64,000 nt of DNA from Flavobacterium silvisoli (GTDB lineage: Bacteria > Bacteroidota > Bacteroidia > Flavobacteriales > Flavobacteriaceae). The notes beneath the pieces were generated by a model. The model searched no databases and was not told the DNA's origin. It was given only the letters and a program-made list of their open reading frames with translations. The stretch is taken from NCBI RefSeq assembly GCF_004329815.1, contig NZ_SJPE01000009.1:59691-123690 (forward strand). The letters run 5' to 3'. Below, piece by piece: positions 1-7,517 of this stretch; position 1 is the stretch's first letter, and every line of letters begins with the position of its first letter. Made by a program: the position numbers and the translations under genes.

Positions 1-158
1 GATTTTTCTTTAGGCCTGCCTTCCTGTGCGTATGTTTTTGCGCCTCCCAATGTTAGGAAGATTGTTAAAAAAACGATATAAAATAAGTTTCTTTGCAAAG
101 GTTTAATACTATTTTTGTAGAAATATGGCTTGGTTTTTGACGCGGCAAACTTAAACAA
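1..158 (-). CDS. LptD/OstA-like LPS assembly protein, N-terminal fragment (clipped by window)
   Basis: An open leftward frame runs off the left edge. It has no ATG; the possible starts are TTG at 158 and TTG at 98. The translated N-terminus has a basic stretch and then a hydrophobic signal segment (FYIVFLTIFLTLGG) followed by a likely cleavage region AKTYAQ. Only about 52 residues are visible, so no functional domain can be seen. The assignment to the LptD-like outer-membrane protein rests on my recollection of gene order in flavobacteria, where this gene sits divergently upstream of the amidase. It should be treated as a positional inference. A stop codon in frame (TGA, about 168) bounds the start upstream. 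Confidence 0.5.
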   Translation of the reverse strand, partial: MFKFAASKTKPYFYKNSIKPLQRNLFYIVFLTIFLTLGGAKTYAQEGRPKEK

Positions 159-232
159 TATTTTCGGTCAAAAATAACGAAATATTAGATTTATAACCTT
201 TCGGTTTTAATTATAATTAACTTTTAGATTCT

Positions 233-1429
233 ATGGAAATTACAAAGTACAGCAAAGTTCTTTTGGGTATGGCATTGTTCGGGCTCAGCCTGAATGCGTT
301 TGGGCAATCAAAATTCAAAGTGGCTTTGGATGCAGGTCACGGAGATCACGATTACGGGGCCATCCGTATGCCTTACATAGAAAAAAACATCACGCTGGCC
401 GTGGTGCTGAAAGTGGGCAGGCTCTTAGAGAAAAATCCGGGTATTGATGTTATCTACACCCGCAAGACGGATCAGTTTATTGATTTGGTGGAACGCGCCA
501 ACATTGCCAACCGCGCCAATGCGGATATTTTTGTCTCGATTCACTGTAATGCCAATGTGAATACGGCGGCTTCGGGTTCGGAGACTTATGTGATGGGGAT
601 GTCCAAAAACGCGTCTAACCTCGAAGCGGCGAAGCGCGAGAACTCCGTTATTACGTTAGAGAAAGACTACAAACAAAAATACGAGGGCTTTGACCCGAAA
701 TCGCCGGAATCTTTTGGTGCCATGGTGTTGTCGCAGGAGTTGTACCTGGACCAGAGTATTGCTTTGGCGGGTAAAATTCAGAATCACTTTATAGACGATT
801 TGGGCAAGAAAAGCCGCGGGGTAAAACAGGCTCCGTACATGGTGTTGCACAAAGCCTATATGCCCAGAGTACTGATTGAAATGGGGTTTATTTCCAATCC
901 GGCCGAAGGGGCTAAGTTAGACTCCGAGGAAGGGCAGCAGGAAATTGCCGAGGCCATTGCCAATGCCATCATCAACTATAAAAAAGAATATTTCGGTACC
1001 GGAGCGGCTGACGAAATCATCAAGCCTTCTCAGCGATTGGAGAAAGAAAAAGGCGGTAAAACGGTGGATACCACCACGGCACCTAAAGCAACAGCCAAGC
1101 AACCGGAAGTAAAAAAACCGGAAGTGAAAAAGCCCGAACCTAAAGAAGAACCTAAGACCGAAGCCGCTACCGGAGTGGCGACGTTTAAAGTGCAGTTGTC
1201 GGCCAGCGGTAAAAAAATTGAGCCGGTAGCCAGCAACTTTAAAGGGCTGAATGCTATATCGGTAACTTCGGAAGGAGCCTTGTTCAAATACATGTACGGC
1301 GATACCGGCAGCTATGAAGAAGCTAAGAAGTTGTTGGCGGAAGCCAAGGGCAAAGGGTTTACTTCGGCTTTTATCATTGCCTTCAAAAACGGCAAAAAAG
1401 TTTCGGTACAGGAAGCATTAAAGCAATAA
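233..1429 (+). CDS. N-acetylmuramoyl-L-alanine amidase (Amidase_3) with C-terminal SPOR-like domain
   Basis: This is a secreted peptidoglycan hydrolase that cuts the bond between MurNAc and the stem peptide, presumably during cell separation. A signal segment (about residues 8-25, ending NAFGQ) is followed by the Amidase_3 domain (about 28-252). The zinc ligands are visible as H36 in DAGHG, E50 and H104 in SIHCNAN; the catalytic glutamate is E216 in LIEMGF. A Lys/Pro/Glu-rich linker (about 290-310, repeats of PEVKK) leads to a C-terminal module (about 315-398) that looks like a SPOR domain for binding denuded glycan at the septum. The insert at about 125-175 is longer than in minimal amidases, as is usual in Bacteroidota. 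It is divergent from the lptD-like gene and is followed by an MCE protein. Confidence 0.9.
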   Translation: MEITKYSKVLLGMALFGLSLNAFGQSKFKVALDAGHGDHDYGAIRMPYIEKNITLAVVLKVGRLLEKNPGIDVIYTRKTDQFIDLVERANIANRANADIFVSIHCNANVNTAASGSETYVMGMSKNASNLEAAKRENSVITLEKDYKQKYEGFDPKSPESFGAMVLSQELYLDQSIALAGKIQNHFIDDLGKKSRGVKQAPYMVLHKAYMPRVLIEMGFISNPAEGAKLDSEEGQQEIAEAIANAIINYKKEYFGTGAADEIIKPSQRLEKEKGGKTVDTTTAPKATAKQPEVKKPEVKKPEPKEEPKTEAATGVATFKVQLSASGKKIEPVASNFKGLNAISVTSEGALFKYMYGDTGSYEEAKKLLAEAKGKGFTSAFIIAFKNGKKVSVQEALKQ

Positions 1430-1454
1430 TGACAAAGAGTTTAGGATTTTATTT

Positions 1455-1462
1455 TAACTTTG
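1455..1462 (+). promoter_or_regulatory. -7 promoter box (TAACTTTG) for the MCE gene
   Basis: This is an exact match to the Bacteroidota consensus TAnnTTTG, 18 bases before the preferred start at 1481. Its last three bases are the TTG that would otherwise serve as an upstream start at 1460, which argues against that start. I see no clear -33 TTG element. Confidence 0.5.
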
Positions 1463-1480
1463 CCCAAAAAACAATTGACA

Positions 1481-2437
1481 TTGAAAATCACTAGAGAGAT
1501 TAAGACGGCGATACTGGTTATTGCTTCTATTTTATTATTTATTTGGGGGTACAGTTTCTTAAAAGGAAGAGATTTGTTTGCGAACTACAAAACGTTCTAT
1601 GTGCAGTACGACAATGTAGAAGGGCTTCAGAGTTCGGCACCTATTACCATAAACGGACTGGTAGTAGGGAAAGTGACCAAAATAGATTTTCTGGATCGTA
1701 CCGGAAAGATAAGAGTAGAGCTGCAGATTAAATCTGATTTTCCGTTTTCGAAATCGAGTGTGGCTTCTATCTATGAACCGGGACTGATTGGCGGGAAACA
1801 AATCATGATTGTTCCTAATTTTGAAGATCCGTCTGTGGCCGAATCGGGGATGACGCTTAAGGGTGAAAATAAACCGGGACTTACGGCTTTGGTAGCTGAG
1901 CGTTTGACACCGCTACAGGAAAAAGTAGAGAAAATGGTTGTATCGGCTGATGAGCTGCTGAAAAATGTGAATTCGATATTAGACGCCAAAACAAGCGAGC
2001 ACCTGAAAAACAGCATTGCCAGTTTGGATGCTACTCTGATTGAGTTTAAGGCGGCCTCCCAAAACGTAAACGGTATGTTGGCGGAGAATAAAGGTAAGAT
2101 TAACAATACCATGACCAATTTTGACAAAGCGACGGGTAATTTTGCTAAAATTTCGGATTCGATTGCCAAGATCAATCTGGGAAGTACCGTTAAGAAATTG
2201 GAAAAAACATTGGCCAGTGTAGATAAAATCATGGCAGATGTACAAGCCGGTAAAGGTACTTTGGGTAAACTGGCTAAAGATGAGGCCCTGTATACCAACT
2301 TTACCAAAACTTCAAAAGAATTAGAACTGTTGCTGCAGGATTTGCGTTTGAACCCTACGCGTTACATCAATGTTTCGCTCTTCGGAAAGAAAAACAAACC
2401 CTACAAAGCACCGGTAAACGATACTCTTAAAAAATAA
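1481..2437 (+). CDS. MlaD-family MCE protein
   Basis: A periplasmic lipid-binding subunit of an MCE-type phospholipid transport system. One membrane anchor lies near the N-terminus (about residues 8-26, TAILVIASILLFIWGY), then one MCE domain (about 30-115, with the typical VEGLQ...PITINGLVVGKV stretch) and a long helical tail rich in Asn, Lys and Ser that ends with a short basic segment. I start the gene at TTG 1481 (product MKITREIKTAIL...) rather than the in-frame TTG at 1460, because the latter overlaps a -7 promoter box. No permease or ATPase partner is next to it; in Bacteroidota these are often encoded elsewhere. It lies 10 bases upstream of the Fe-S protein gene, so the two are probably cotranscribed. 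Confidence 0.85.
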   Translation: MKITREIKTAILVIASILLFIWGYSFLKGRDLFANYKTFYVQYDNVEGLQSSAPITINGLVVGKVTKIDFLDRTGKIRVELQIKSDFPFSKSSVASIYEPGLIGGKQIMIVPNFEDPSVAESGMTLKGENKPGLTALVAERLTPLQEKVEKMVVSADELLKNVNSILDAKTSEHLKNSIASLDATLIEFKAASQNVNGMLAENKGKINNTMTNFDKATGNFAKISDSIAKINLGSTVKKLEKTLASVDKIMADVQAGKGTLGKLAKDEALYTNFTKTSKELELLLQDLRLNPTRYINVSLFGKKNKPYKAPVNDTLKK

Positions 2438-2447
2438 ACAACTAGCC

Positions 2448-3746
2448 ATGATGTATATTGACAACATACTATTTGCCATTCTTCTTACTGCCGGAATTGG
2501 TTTTTTTGCCCGAAACGTGAAAAGGCTTACCCGTAACATTCAATTGGGTCACGATGTAAACCGTTCGGATAATCCTTCGGCCCGTTGGAAAAATATGGCG
2601 ATGATTGCTTTGGGGCAGTCAAAAATGGTAAAACGCCCGGTGGCCGGTTTGCTGCACATCATAGTGTATGCCGGATTCATCATCATCAACCTGGAGGTGT
2701 TGGAAATCATCATCGACGGGCTTTTCGGAACGCACCGTATCTTTTCCTTTTTGGGCGGATTTTACGGGTTTCTGATAGGTTCGTTTGAAGTATTGGCGGT
2801 GCTGGTGCTGGTAGCGGTTATCATTTTCTGGATGCGAAGAAATGTGATTCGCCTGAAGCGATTTGCCAATCCCGATTTGACCGGAGCTCCTAAGCGCGAT
2901 GCCGATACGATTTTGTATTTTGAAATGGTGTTGATGTCGTTGTTCCTGATTATGAATGCTACTGATTTGCATTTTCAGATGCTGAATTCGGGTAATGTAA
3001 TTTCGCAATACCTGACGCCGTTATTTCACAATGCCGATATTGCCATGGTGGAAGCCATTGAGCGTACCGCCTGGTGGCTGCACATTGTTGGGATATTGAT
3101 TTTCCTAAACTATTTGTACTATTCAAAACACCTGCATATTTTATTGGCGTTCCCCAATACCTATTTTGCCGATTTGAATGCCAAAGGCAAGTTTGATAAT
3201 TTGGAAAGTGTAACCAAAGAGGTGAAACTGATGATGGACCCTAATGCGGATCCGTTTGCGGCACCACCGGCTGATGCGGCTCCGGTTAAGTTTGGAGCTT
3301 CGGATGTACAGGATTTGAATTGGGTGCAGTTGCTCAACGCTTACACCTGTACCGAGTGCGGTCGTTGTACCTCGTCGTGCCCGGCCAATCAAACCGGTAA
3401 AAAACTGTCGCCGCGCAAGATTATGATGGATACCCGTGACCGTTTGGAAGAAGTGGGCCGCAATATAGATGCCAATAAAGGCGTTTTTGTACCGGATAAC
3501 AAGTCGTTGTTGAACGATTACATTACTCCGGAGGAGTTATGGGCCTGTACGTCTTGTAATGCCTGTGTAGAGGAGTGTCCGGTAAACATCAGCCCGTTGT
3601 CTATCATTATGGATATGAGACGTTACCTGGTGATGGAACAGAGTGCCGCCCCTCAATCGCTGAACGCCATGATGACCAATATTGAAAACAATGGGGCTCC
3701 TTGGCAGTACAACCAACAGGACCGATTGAACTGGAAAAACGAATAA
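2448..3746 (+). CDS. Membrane-bound (Fe-S)-binding protein, HdrD/GlpC-like N-terminal part
   Basis: A redox protein with several hydrophobic helices in the first 230 residues and a cytoplasmic iron-sulfur region. Two classical 4Fe-4S motifs are present: C301-x2-C304-x2-C307-x3-C311 (CTECGRCTSSCP) and C367-x2-C370-x2-C373-x3-C377 (CTSCNACVEECP). The membrane part resembles the cytochrome-b-like subunit of heterodisulfide-reductase-type complexes (NarI/DsrM-like). The CCG-type module that would complete such an enzyme is encoded separately at 4400. The electron donor and substrate cannot be read from the sequence. ATG codons at 2448 and 2451 are both possible starts. Confidence 0.85.
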   Translation: MMYIDNILFAILLTAGIGFFARNVKRLTRNIQLGHDVNRSDNPSARWKNMAMIALGQSKMVKRPVAGLLHIIVYAGFIIINLEVLEIIIDGLFGTHRIFSFLGGFYGFLIGSFEVLAVLVLVAVIIFWMRRNVIRLKRFANPDLTGAPKRDADTILYFEMVLMSLFLIMNATDLHFQMLNSGNVISQYLTPLFHNADIAMVEAIERTAWWLHIVGILIFLNYLYYSKHLHILLAFPNTYFADLNAKGKFDNLESVTKEVKLMMDPNADPFAAPPADAAPVKFGASDVQDLNWVQLLNAYTCTECGRCTSSCPANQTGKKLSPRKIMMDTRDRLEEVGRNIDANKGVFVPDNKSLLNDYITPEELWACTSCNACVEECPVNISPLSIIMDMRRYLVMEQSAAPQSLNAMMTNIENNGAPWQYNQQDRLNWKNE

Positions 3747-3801
3747 GGATTCAACCCCGTTAGTTGAACGATACCTGATAAAGATAAAATTGAATATACA
3801 G

Positions 3802-3867
3802 ATGAATTCTCTTTATGTGAGGCTTGAGAATTTGTCAAATGCATTGGAAAACTCTAAAAAGTACTGA
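3802..3867 (+). CDS. Possible 21-residue small ORF upstream of the HAD gene
   Basis: ATG at 3802 opens a 21-codon frame, MNSLYVRLENLSNALENSKK plus Y, that stops one base before the ATG of the HAD protein at 3869. The composition looks like an amphipathic helix. The tight spacing would allow translational coupling or a leader-peptide role, but I do not recognise the peptide and a chance ORF is equally possible. Confidence 0.25.
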   Translation: MNSLYVRLENLSNALENSKKY

Positions 3868-3868
3868 A

Positions 3869-4315
3869 ATGAAAGCGGAAGACATTGACAAAAAACTGCA
3901 AAGCATCACGCAAAACGGACAGCATTTGAGTCCGGTTTTACCCGAGGGCATCAAGAATTATTTAATCGATATTGACGGAACGGTTTGTGACGACATTCCG
4001 AATGAAGAACCGGAGCGTATGTTGACCGCAGAGGTGTACCCCGATGCACTGGCCACTCTGAACAAATGGTACGACGAAGGGCATATCATTTTTTTCTTCA
4101 CTTCGAGAACGGAAGCTCACAGGGAGTACACCGAAATATGGTTGAAAAAGCACGGGTTTAAATACCACGGCATACTATTCGGGAAACCCCGAGGCGGGAA
4201 TTACCACTGGATTGACAACCACTTGGTGAAAGCCACCCGTTACCGTGGAAAATTTACCGATTTGGTAGAAAAAGAAGTTACGATACAGGTGTTTGATGAC
4301 GAACACCACGAGTAA
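3869..4315 (+). CDS. Small HAD-superfamily protein (often misnamed phosphoheptose isomerase)
   Basis: A 148-residue cap-less HAD-fold protein. Visible motifs: motif I D34-x-D36 in YLIDIDGTV, motif II T78/S79 in FFTSRTE, a lysine in FGKPRGG (K106) and the acidic loop HWIDN (D116). This set fits a phosphatase or nucleotidase; the substrate is unknown. In related genomes it is sometimes named phosphoheptose isomerase, but no SIS domain is present. The frame extends upstream to ATG 3824. I prefer 3869 because the extension is unlike the rest of the protein and overlaps the small frame ending at 3867. It sits between the two Fe-S genes. Confidence 0.75.
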   Translation: MKAEDIDKKLQSITQNGQHLSPVLPEGIKNYLIDIDGTVCDDIPNEEPERMLTAEVYPDALATLNKWYDEGHIIFFFTSRTEAHREYTEIWLKKHGFKYHGILFGKPRGGNYHWIDNHLVKATRYRGKFTDLVEKEVTIQVFDDEHHE

Positions 4316-4325
4316 GAATAGATAG

Positions 4326-4394
4326 TTAGATTTTTAGATTGTCAGACAAAAAAAAACTCTGATAATCCGAGAATCCAAAAATCCAAAAATCTAA
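4326..4394. repeat. Junction inverted repeat with 8-nt units (TTAGATTT / ATCCAAAA)
   Basis: The gap between the HAD stop (4315) and the Fe-S gene start (4400) is an imperfect inverted repeat. The left arm is 4326-4346, with tandem TTAGATTT-type units and then GTCAGA. The right arm is 4358-4394, starting TCTGATAATCC and followed by units ATCCAAAA, ATCCAAAA, ATCTAAAA. The loop is A-rich. The right arm has one extra unit. The element would form a hairpin in the transcript. Confidence 0.6.
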
Positions 4395-4399
4395 AAAAG

Positions 4400-5191
4400 A
4401 TGTCAGAAGTATTACATGTGCCAACAATGGCCGAAATGATGGCTCAAGGCAAGCAACCCGAAGTATTATTTTGGGTAGGTTGTGCCGGCAGCTTTGACGA
4501 CAGAGCTAAAAAAATCACCAAAGCCTTTGTGCGTATTTTGAATCGCGCCAATGTGGAGTTTGCGGTTTTAGGAACCGAAGAAAGCTGTACCGGTGACCCA
4601 GCTAAAAGAGCGGGTAATGAATTTTTGTTTCAGATGCAGGCCATGATGAATATCGAGGTATTGAATGCGTATGAGGCTAAAAAGATTGTAACAGCCTGTC
4701 CGCATTGTTTTAATACTTTAAAAAATGAATACCCCGAATTGGGCGGTACTTATGAAGTAGTGCACCATACGGAATTCCTGAAATCGATGTTGGATGCCGG
4801 AAGGCTGACCATAGAAGGCGGACAGTTTAAAGGAAAACGCATTACGTTTCACGACCCTTGTTATTTAGGACGCGCCAATAACGTATACGAAGCCCCACGG
4901 GACCTGATACAGAAACTGGATGCCGAATTAGTAGAAATGAAACGTTCGCGTGCCAACGGTTTGTGTTGTGGGGCAGGTGGAGCGCAGATGTTTAAAGAAC
5001 CCGAAAACGGGAACAAAGACATCAACGTAGAACGCACCGAAGATGCTTTGGAAACCCAAGCCCACATTATTGCCGCCGGATGCCCGTTTTGCAATACCAT
5101 GATGACGGATGGCGTAAAAGCCAAAGAAAGAGAGGGAGATGTAAAAGTGATGGATGTGGCTGAGTTGATTGCCAACGCCCAGGATTTATAA
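4400..5191 (+). CDS. (Fe-S)-binding protein with two CCG domains (HdrB/GlpC C-terminal type)
   Basis: A 263-residue soluble protein with two cysteine-rich CCG domains. The first contains VGCAGS and TACPHCFNTL. The second contains FHDPCYLGR, the double cysteine LCCGAGG (C189, C190) and AGCPFCNTMM. Such domains bind a noncanonical 4Fe-4S cluster in heterodisulfide reductase and in GlpC- and LutA-like proteins. With the membrane Fe-S protein at 2448 it would rebuild an HdrDE-like unit, split here by the HAD gene and an inverted repeat. No flavin dehydrogenase or lactate-utilisation partner is adjacent, so the physiological reaction is unknown. Confidence 0.87.
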   Translation: MSEVLHVPTMAEMMAQGKQPEVLFWVGCAGSFDDRAKKITKAFVRILNRANVEFAVLGTEESCTGDPAKRAGNEFLFQMQAMMNIEVLNAYEAKKIVTACPHCFNTLKNEYPELGGTYEVVHHTEFLKSMLDAGRLTIEGGQFKGKRITFHDPCYLGRANNVYEAPRDLIQKLDAELVEMKRSRANGLCCGAGGAQMFKEPENGNKDINVERTEDALETQAHIIAAGCPFCNTMMTDGVKAKEREGDVKVMDVAELIANAQDL

Positions 5192-5202
5192 AAAAGTGTA
5201 CC

Positions 5203-5964
5203 ATGAATCGTTTTGTTGTTTGGTTTTTGTTTTTAGCTTTTCAACTGACGGCTCAGCAGCACAGTGAGGTGACTCAGGATACTTTGCCACCCCAAAAAGA
5301 GGTGCAGTTGCCCCTAAAATTCAAGCAGTTTATCATTCCGAGTGTTTTAATAGGTTACGGAATTATAGGTCTTGAAAGTGAACAAATCAAGTCGTTCAAT
5401 TTGGGGATCAACGAGGAGGTAACGGAGCATATCGATAAGAAGATTACCGTAGACGATTTTTCACAATACCTTCCGATGGCTTCCATTTACGGTTTATCCG
5501 CTTTGGGGGTGCCGAGTAAAAACAGCACTAAAGATAAAACCATCATATTGGCTACGTCATATATTTTGATGGGACTTACGGTCAATACGTTCAAACAAAC
5601 GGCCTCAGTGCAAAGACCGGACGGCAGCAGTTACAACTCGTTTCCTTCGGGGCACACGGCCACCGCGTTTATGGGAGCGGAATTGATGATGCAGGAATAC
5701 AAACACGAGTCCGTTTGGTACGGTATTTCGGGCTATGTGGTTGCCACCGGAACCGGGATATTCAGAATGTACAACAACCGACACTGGCTCACTGATGTGG
5801 TAGCCGGAGCGGGTATAGGAATATTGAGTGCCAAAGCCGGATACTGGCTCTATCCCATAACCAGTAAATGGTTTACCAAAAAGGATTCCAAAAAAACCGG
5901 TGCTGTTGTCCTGCCGTTTCACGACGGACGGAATACGGGCTTTGGTTTTGTGAAAACCTTTTAA
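5203..5964 (+). CDS. PAP2-family membrane phosphatase
   Basis: An integral membrane acid phosphatase of the PAP2 family, which acts on lipid pyrophosphates or phosphatidic acid. The three family motifs are readable: K131-x6-R138-P139 (KQTASVQRP), P148-S-G-H151 (PSGHT) and R188-x5-H194 with D198 (RMYNNRHWLTD). A signal segment lies at residues 1-17 (ending LTAQQ), so the protein may be periplasmic or outer-membrane facing, as in LpxE/LpxF-like enzymes of this phylum. The gene begins 11 bases after the Fe-S gene stop. The C-terminal 30 residues are basic and then aromatic. Which lipid it dephosphorylates cannot be judged. Confidence 0.85.
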   Translation: MNRFVVWFLFLAFQLTAQQHSEVTQDTLPPQKEVQLPLKFKQFIIPSVLIGYGIIGLESEQIKSFNLGINEEVTEHIDKKITVDDFSQYLPMASIYGLSALGVPSKNSTKDKTIILATSYILMGLTVNTFKQTASVQRPDGSSYNSFPSGHTATAFMGAELMMQEYKHESVWYGISGYVVATGTGIFRMYNNRHWLTDVVAGAGIGILSAKAGYWLYPITSKWFTKKDSKKTGAVVLPFHDGRNTGFGFVKTF

Positions 5965-6078
5965 TCCTGAGGGGATTGACACGAAAAGAATTAGTATAAG
6001 AATAGTAAAAAATAGGAGTGGGTTTGAAAGCTGTTTTTAGTGAAGCAGTTTTTGAAATGCTAAAAAAATACCATAAGA

Positions 6079-7515
6079 ATGCTTTTTAACTCGATTAGTT
6101 TTGCCCTGTTTTTACCGATAGTATTCTTTCTGTATTGGTTTGTAACCCAAAAAAACCTCAGAAATCAAAACCTTTTACTGCTCGTTTCGAGTTATTTTTT
6201 CTACGCTTGTTGGGATTGGCGTTTTTTGTTTTTGTTGATTTTTTCTACCGTACTCGACTATTATACCGGATTGAAGATGTCTGAAGCCCAAAGCCGCGGA
6301 GCTAAGAAGTTTTGGCTGTGGTTGAGTGTGTCCATCAATTTGGGCTTTTTAGGCTTTTTTAAATACTACAACTTTTTTGCGGAATCGTTTGCCGAAGCGG
6401 TAGCGAATTTAGGGTTTCACGTTGATACCTGGACTCTGAAAATAATACTACCGGTGGGGATTTCGTTTTATACTTTCCACGGATTGTCGTATGTGATTGA
6501 CATTTACAACAACAAGATAAAGGCGGAAAAGAGTTTTATTGACTATTCGGTTTTTGTTAGCTTTTTCCCTTTGCTCGTAGCGGGCCCTATTGAGAGAGCG
6601 ACCCATTTGTTGCCGCAAATTCAGAAACCAAGAATCTTTGATTACGCCCAAGCGGTGGATGGATTGAAACAGATTTTGTGGGGATTGTTCAAAAAAATAG
6701 TCATAGCCGATCAGTGTGCCAAATATGTGAACCTGATTTTTAATCATTCGGGTGAGTATTCCGGCAGTACCCTTTGGGTAGGGGCGGTATTGTTTGCCTT
6801 TCAGATTTACGGCGATTTTTCGGGTTATTCCGATATTGCTTTGGGTACGGCCCGACTTTTTGGAATTGACCTGCTGCGCAATTTTGCCTTTCCGTATTTT
6901 TCGAGAGATATAGCCGAATTTTGGCGTCGTTGGCACATCTCGCTCTCTACCTGGTTTCGGGATTATTTGTATATACCGCTGGGAGGAAGCAGAGGTGATA
7001 CGACTACCAAAGTGAGGAATACTTTTATCATCTTTTTGGTGAGCGGATTTTGGCACGGCGCGAACTGGACCTTTATCATTTGGGGGTTGCTGAATGCGCT
7101 TTACATCATGCCGTCTATATTGTTCAATACACACCGGAACAATCTGGATATAGTAGCCACCGGTCGTGTGTTTCCAACGGTTAAAGAATTGCTGTCGATG
7201 TTGGTTACTTTTACACTGACAGTTTTGGCCTGGGTATTTTTCCGTTCGGAAACGGTTAGCGGCGCTTTTCATTTTGTAGGCACTATGTTTTCGGGTTCAC
7301 TGTTTACCCTGCCGGAAGTATTTCCGAAATTGCAGATTTTACTGGTGCTGTTTTTCCTTGCTATTGAATGGATGGGACGGCAACAGCAATACGCCATAGC
7401 TACTCTGGGACTTCAAAAACCCAAAGCTGTCCGCTATGCATTTTACTATATGCTGATTTTGATGATTGTAGTGTTTAACGGCAACAGTCAGCAGTTTATT
7501 TATTTTCAATTTTAA
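6079..7515 (+). CDS. MBOAT-family O-acyltransferase (AlgI/PatA-like)
   Basis: A 478-residue polytopic membrane protein with the MBOAT signature. The invariant histidine is H326 in SGFWHGANW, and the conserved segment FWRRWHISLSTWFRDYLYIP precedes it. The family moves acyl groups, usually acetyl, from a cytoplasmic donor to an extracytoplasmic acceptor. It is followed after 2 bases by an SGNH-type protein, the same pairing as AlgI with AlgJ/AlgX, PatA with PatB, and DltB with DltD. The acceptor could be an exopolysaccharide or peptidoglycan; the neighbouring amidase and muramidase-like genes lean slightly to the cell wall, but this is inference. Confidence 0.9.
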   Translation: MLFNSISFALFLPIVFFLYWFVTQKNLRNQNLLLLVSSYFFYACWDWRFLFLLIFSTVLDYYTGLKMSEAQSRGAKKFWLWLSVSINLGFLGFFKYYNFFAESFAEAVANLGFHVDTWTLKIILPVGISFYTFHGLSYVIDIYNNKIKAEKSFIDYSVFVSFFPLLVAGPIERATHLLPQIQKPRIFDYAQAVDGLKQILWGLFKKIVIADQCAKYVNLIFNHSGEYSGSTLWVGAVLFAFQIYGDFSGYSDIALGTARLFGIDLLRNFAFPYFSRDIAEFWRRWHISLSTWFRDYLYIPLGGSRGDTTTKVRNTFIIFLVSGFWHGANWTFIIWGLLNALYIMPSILFNTHRNNLDIVATGRVFPTVKELLSMLVTFTLTVLAWVFFRSETVSGAFHFVGTMFSGSLFTLPEVFPKLQILLVLFFLAIEWMGRQQQYAIATLGLQKPKAVRYAFYYMLILMIVVFNGNSQQFIYFQF

Positions 7516-7517
7516 GC

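Noticed and set aside
1771..2307. 178-codon frame opposite the MCE gene
   Set aside because: Ser/Leu-rich shadow without signal peptide or motif; the MCE gene on the other strand explains the region.
6448..7272. Long frame opposite the MBOAT gene
   Set aside because: It is the complement of a clear membrane-protein gene and has a composition unlike a real protein (Arg, Gln and His rich).
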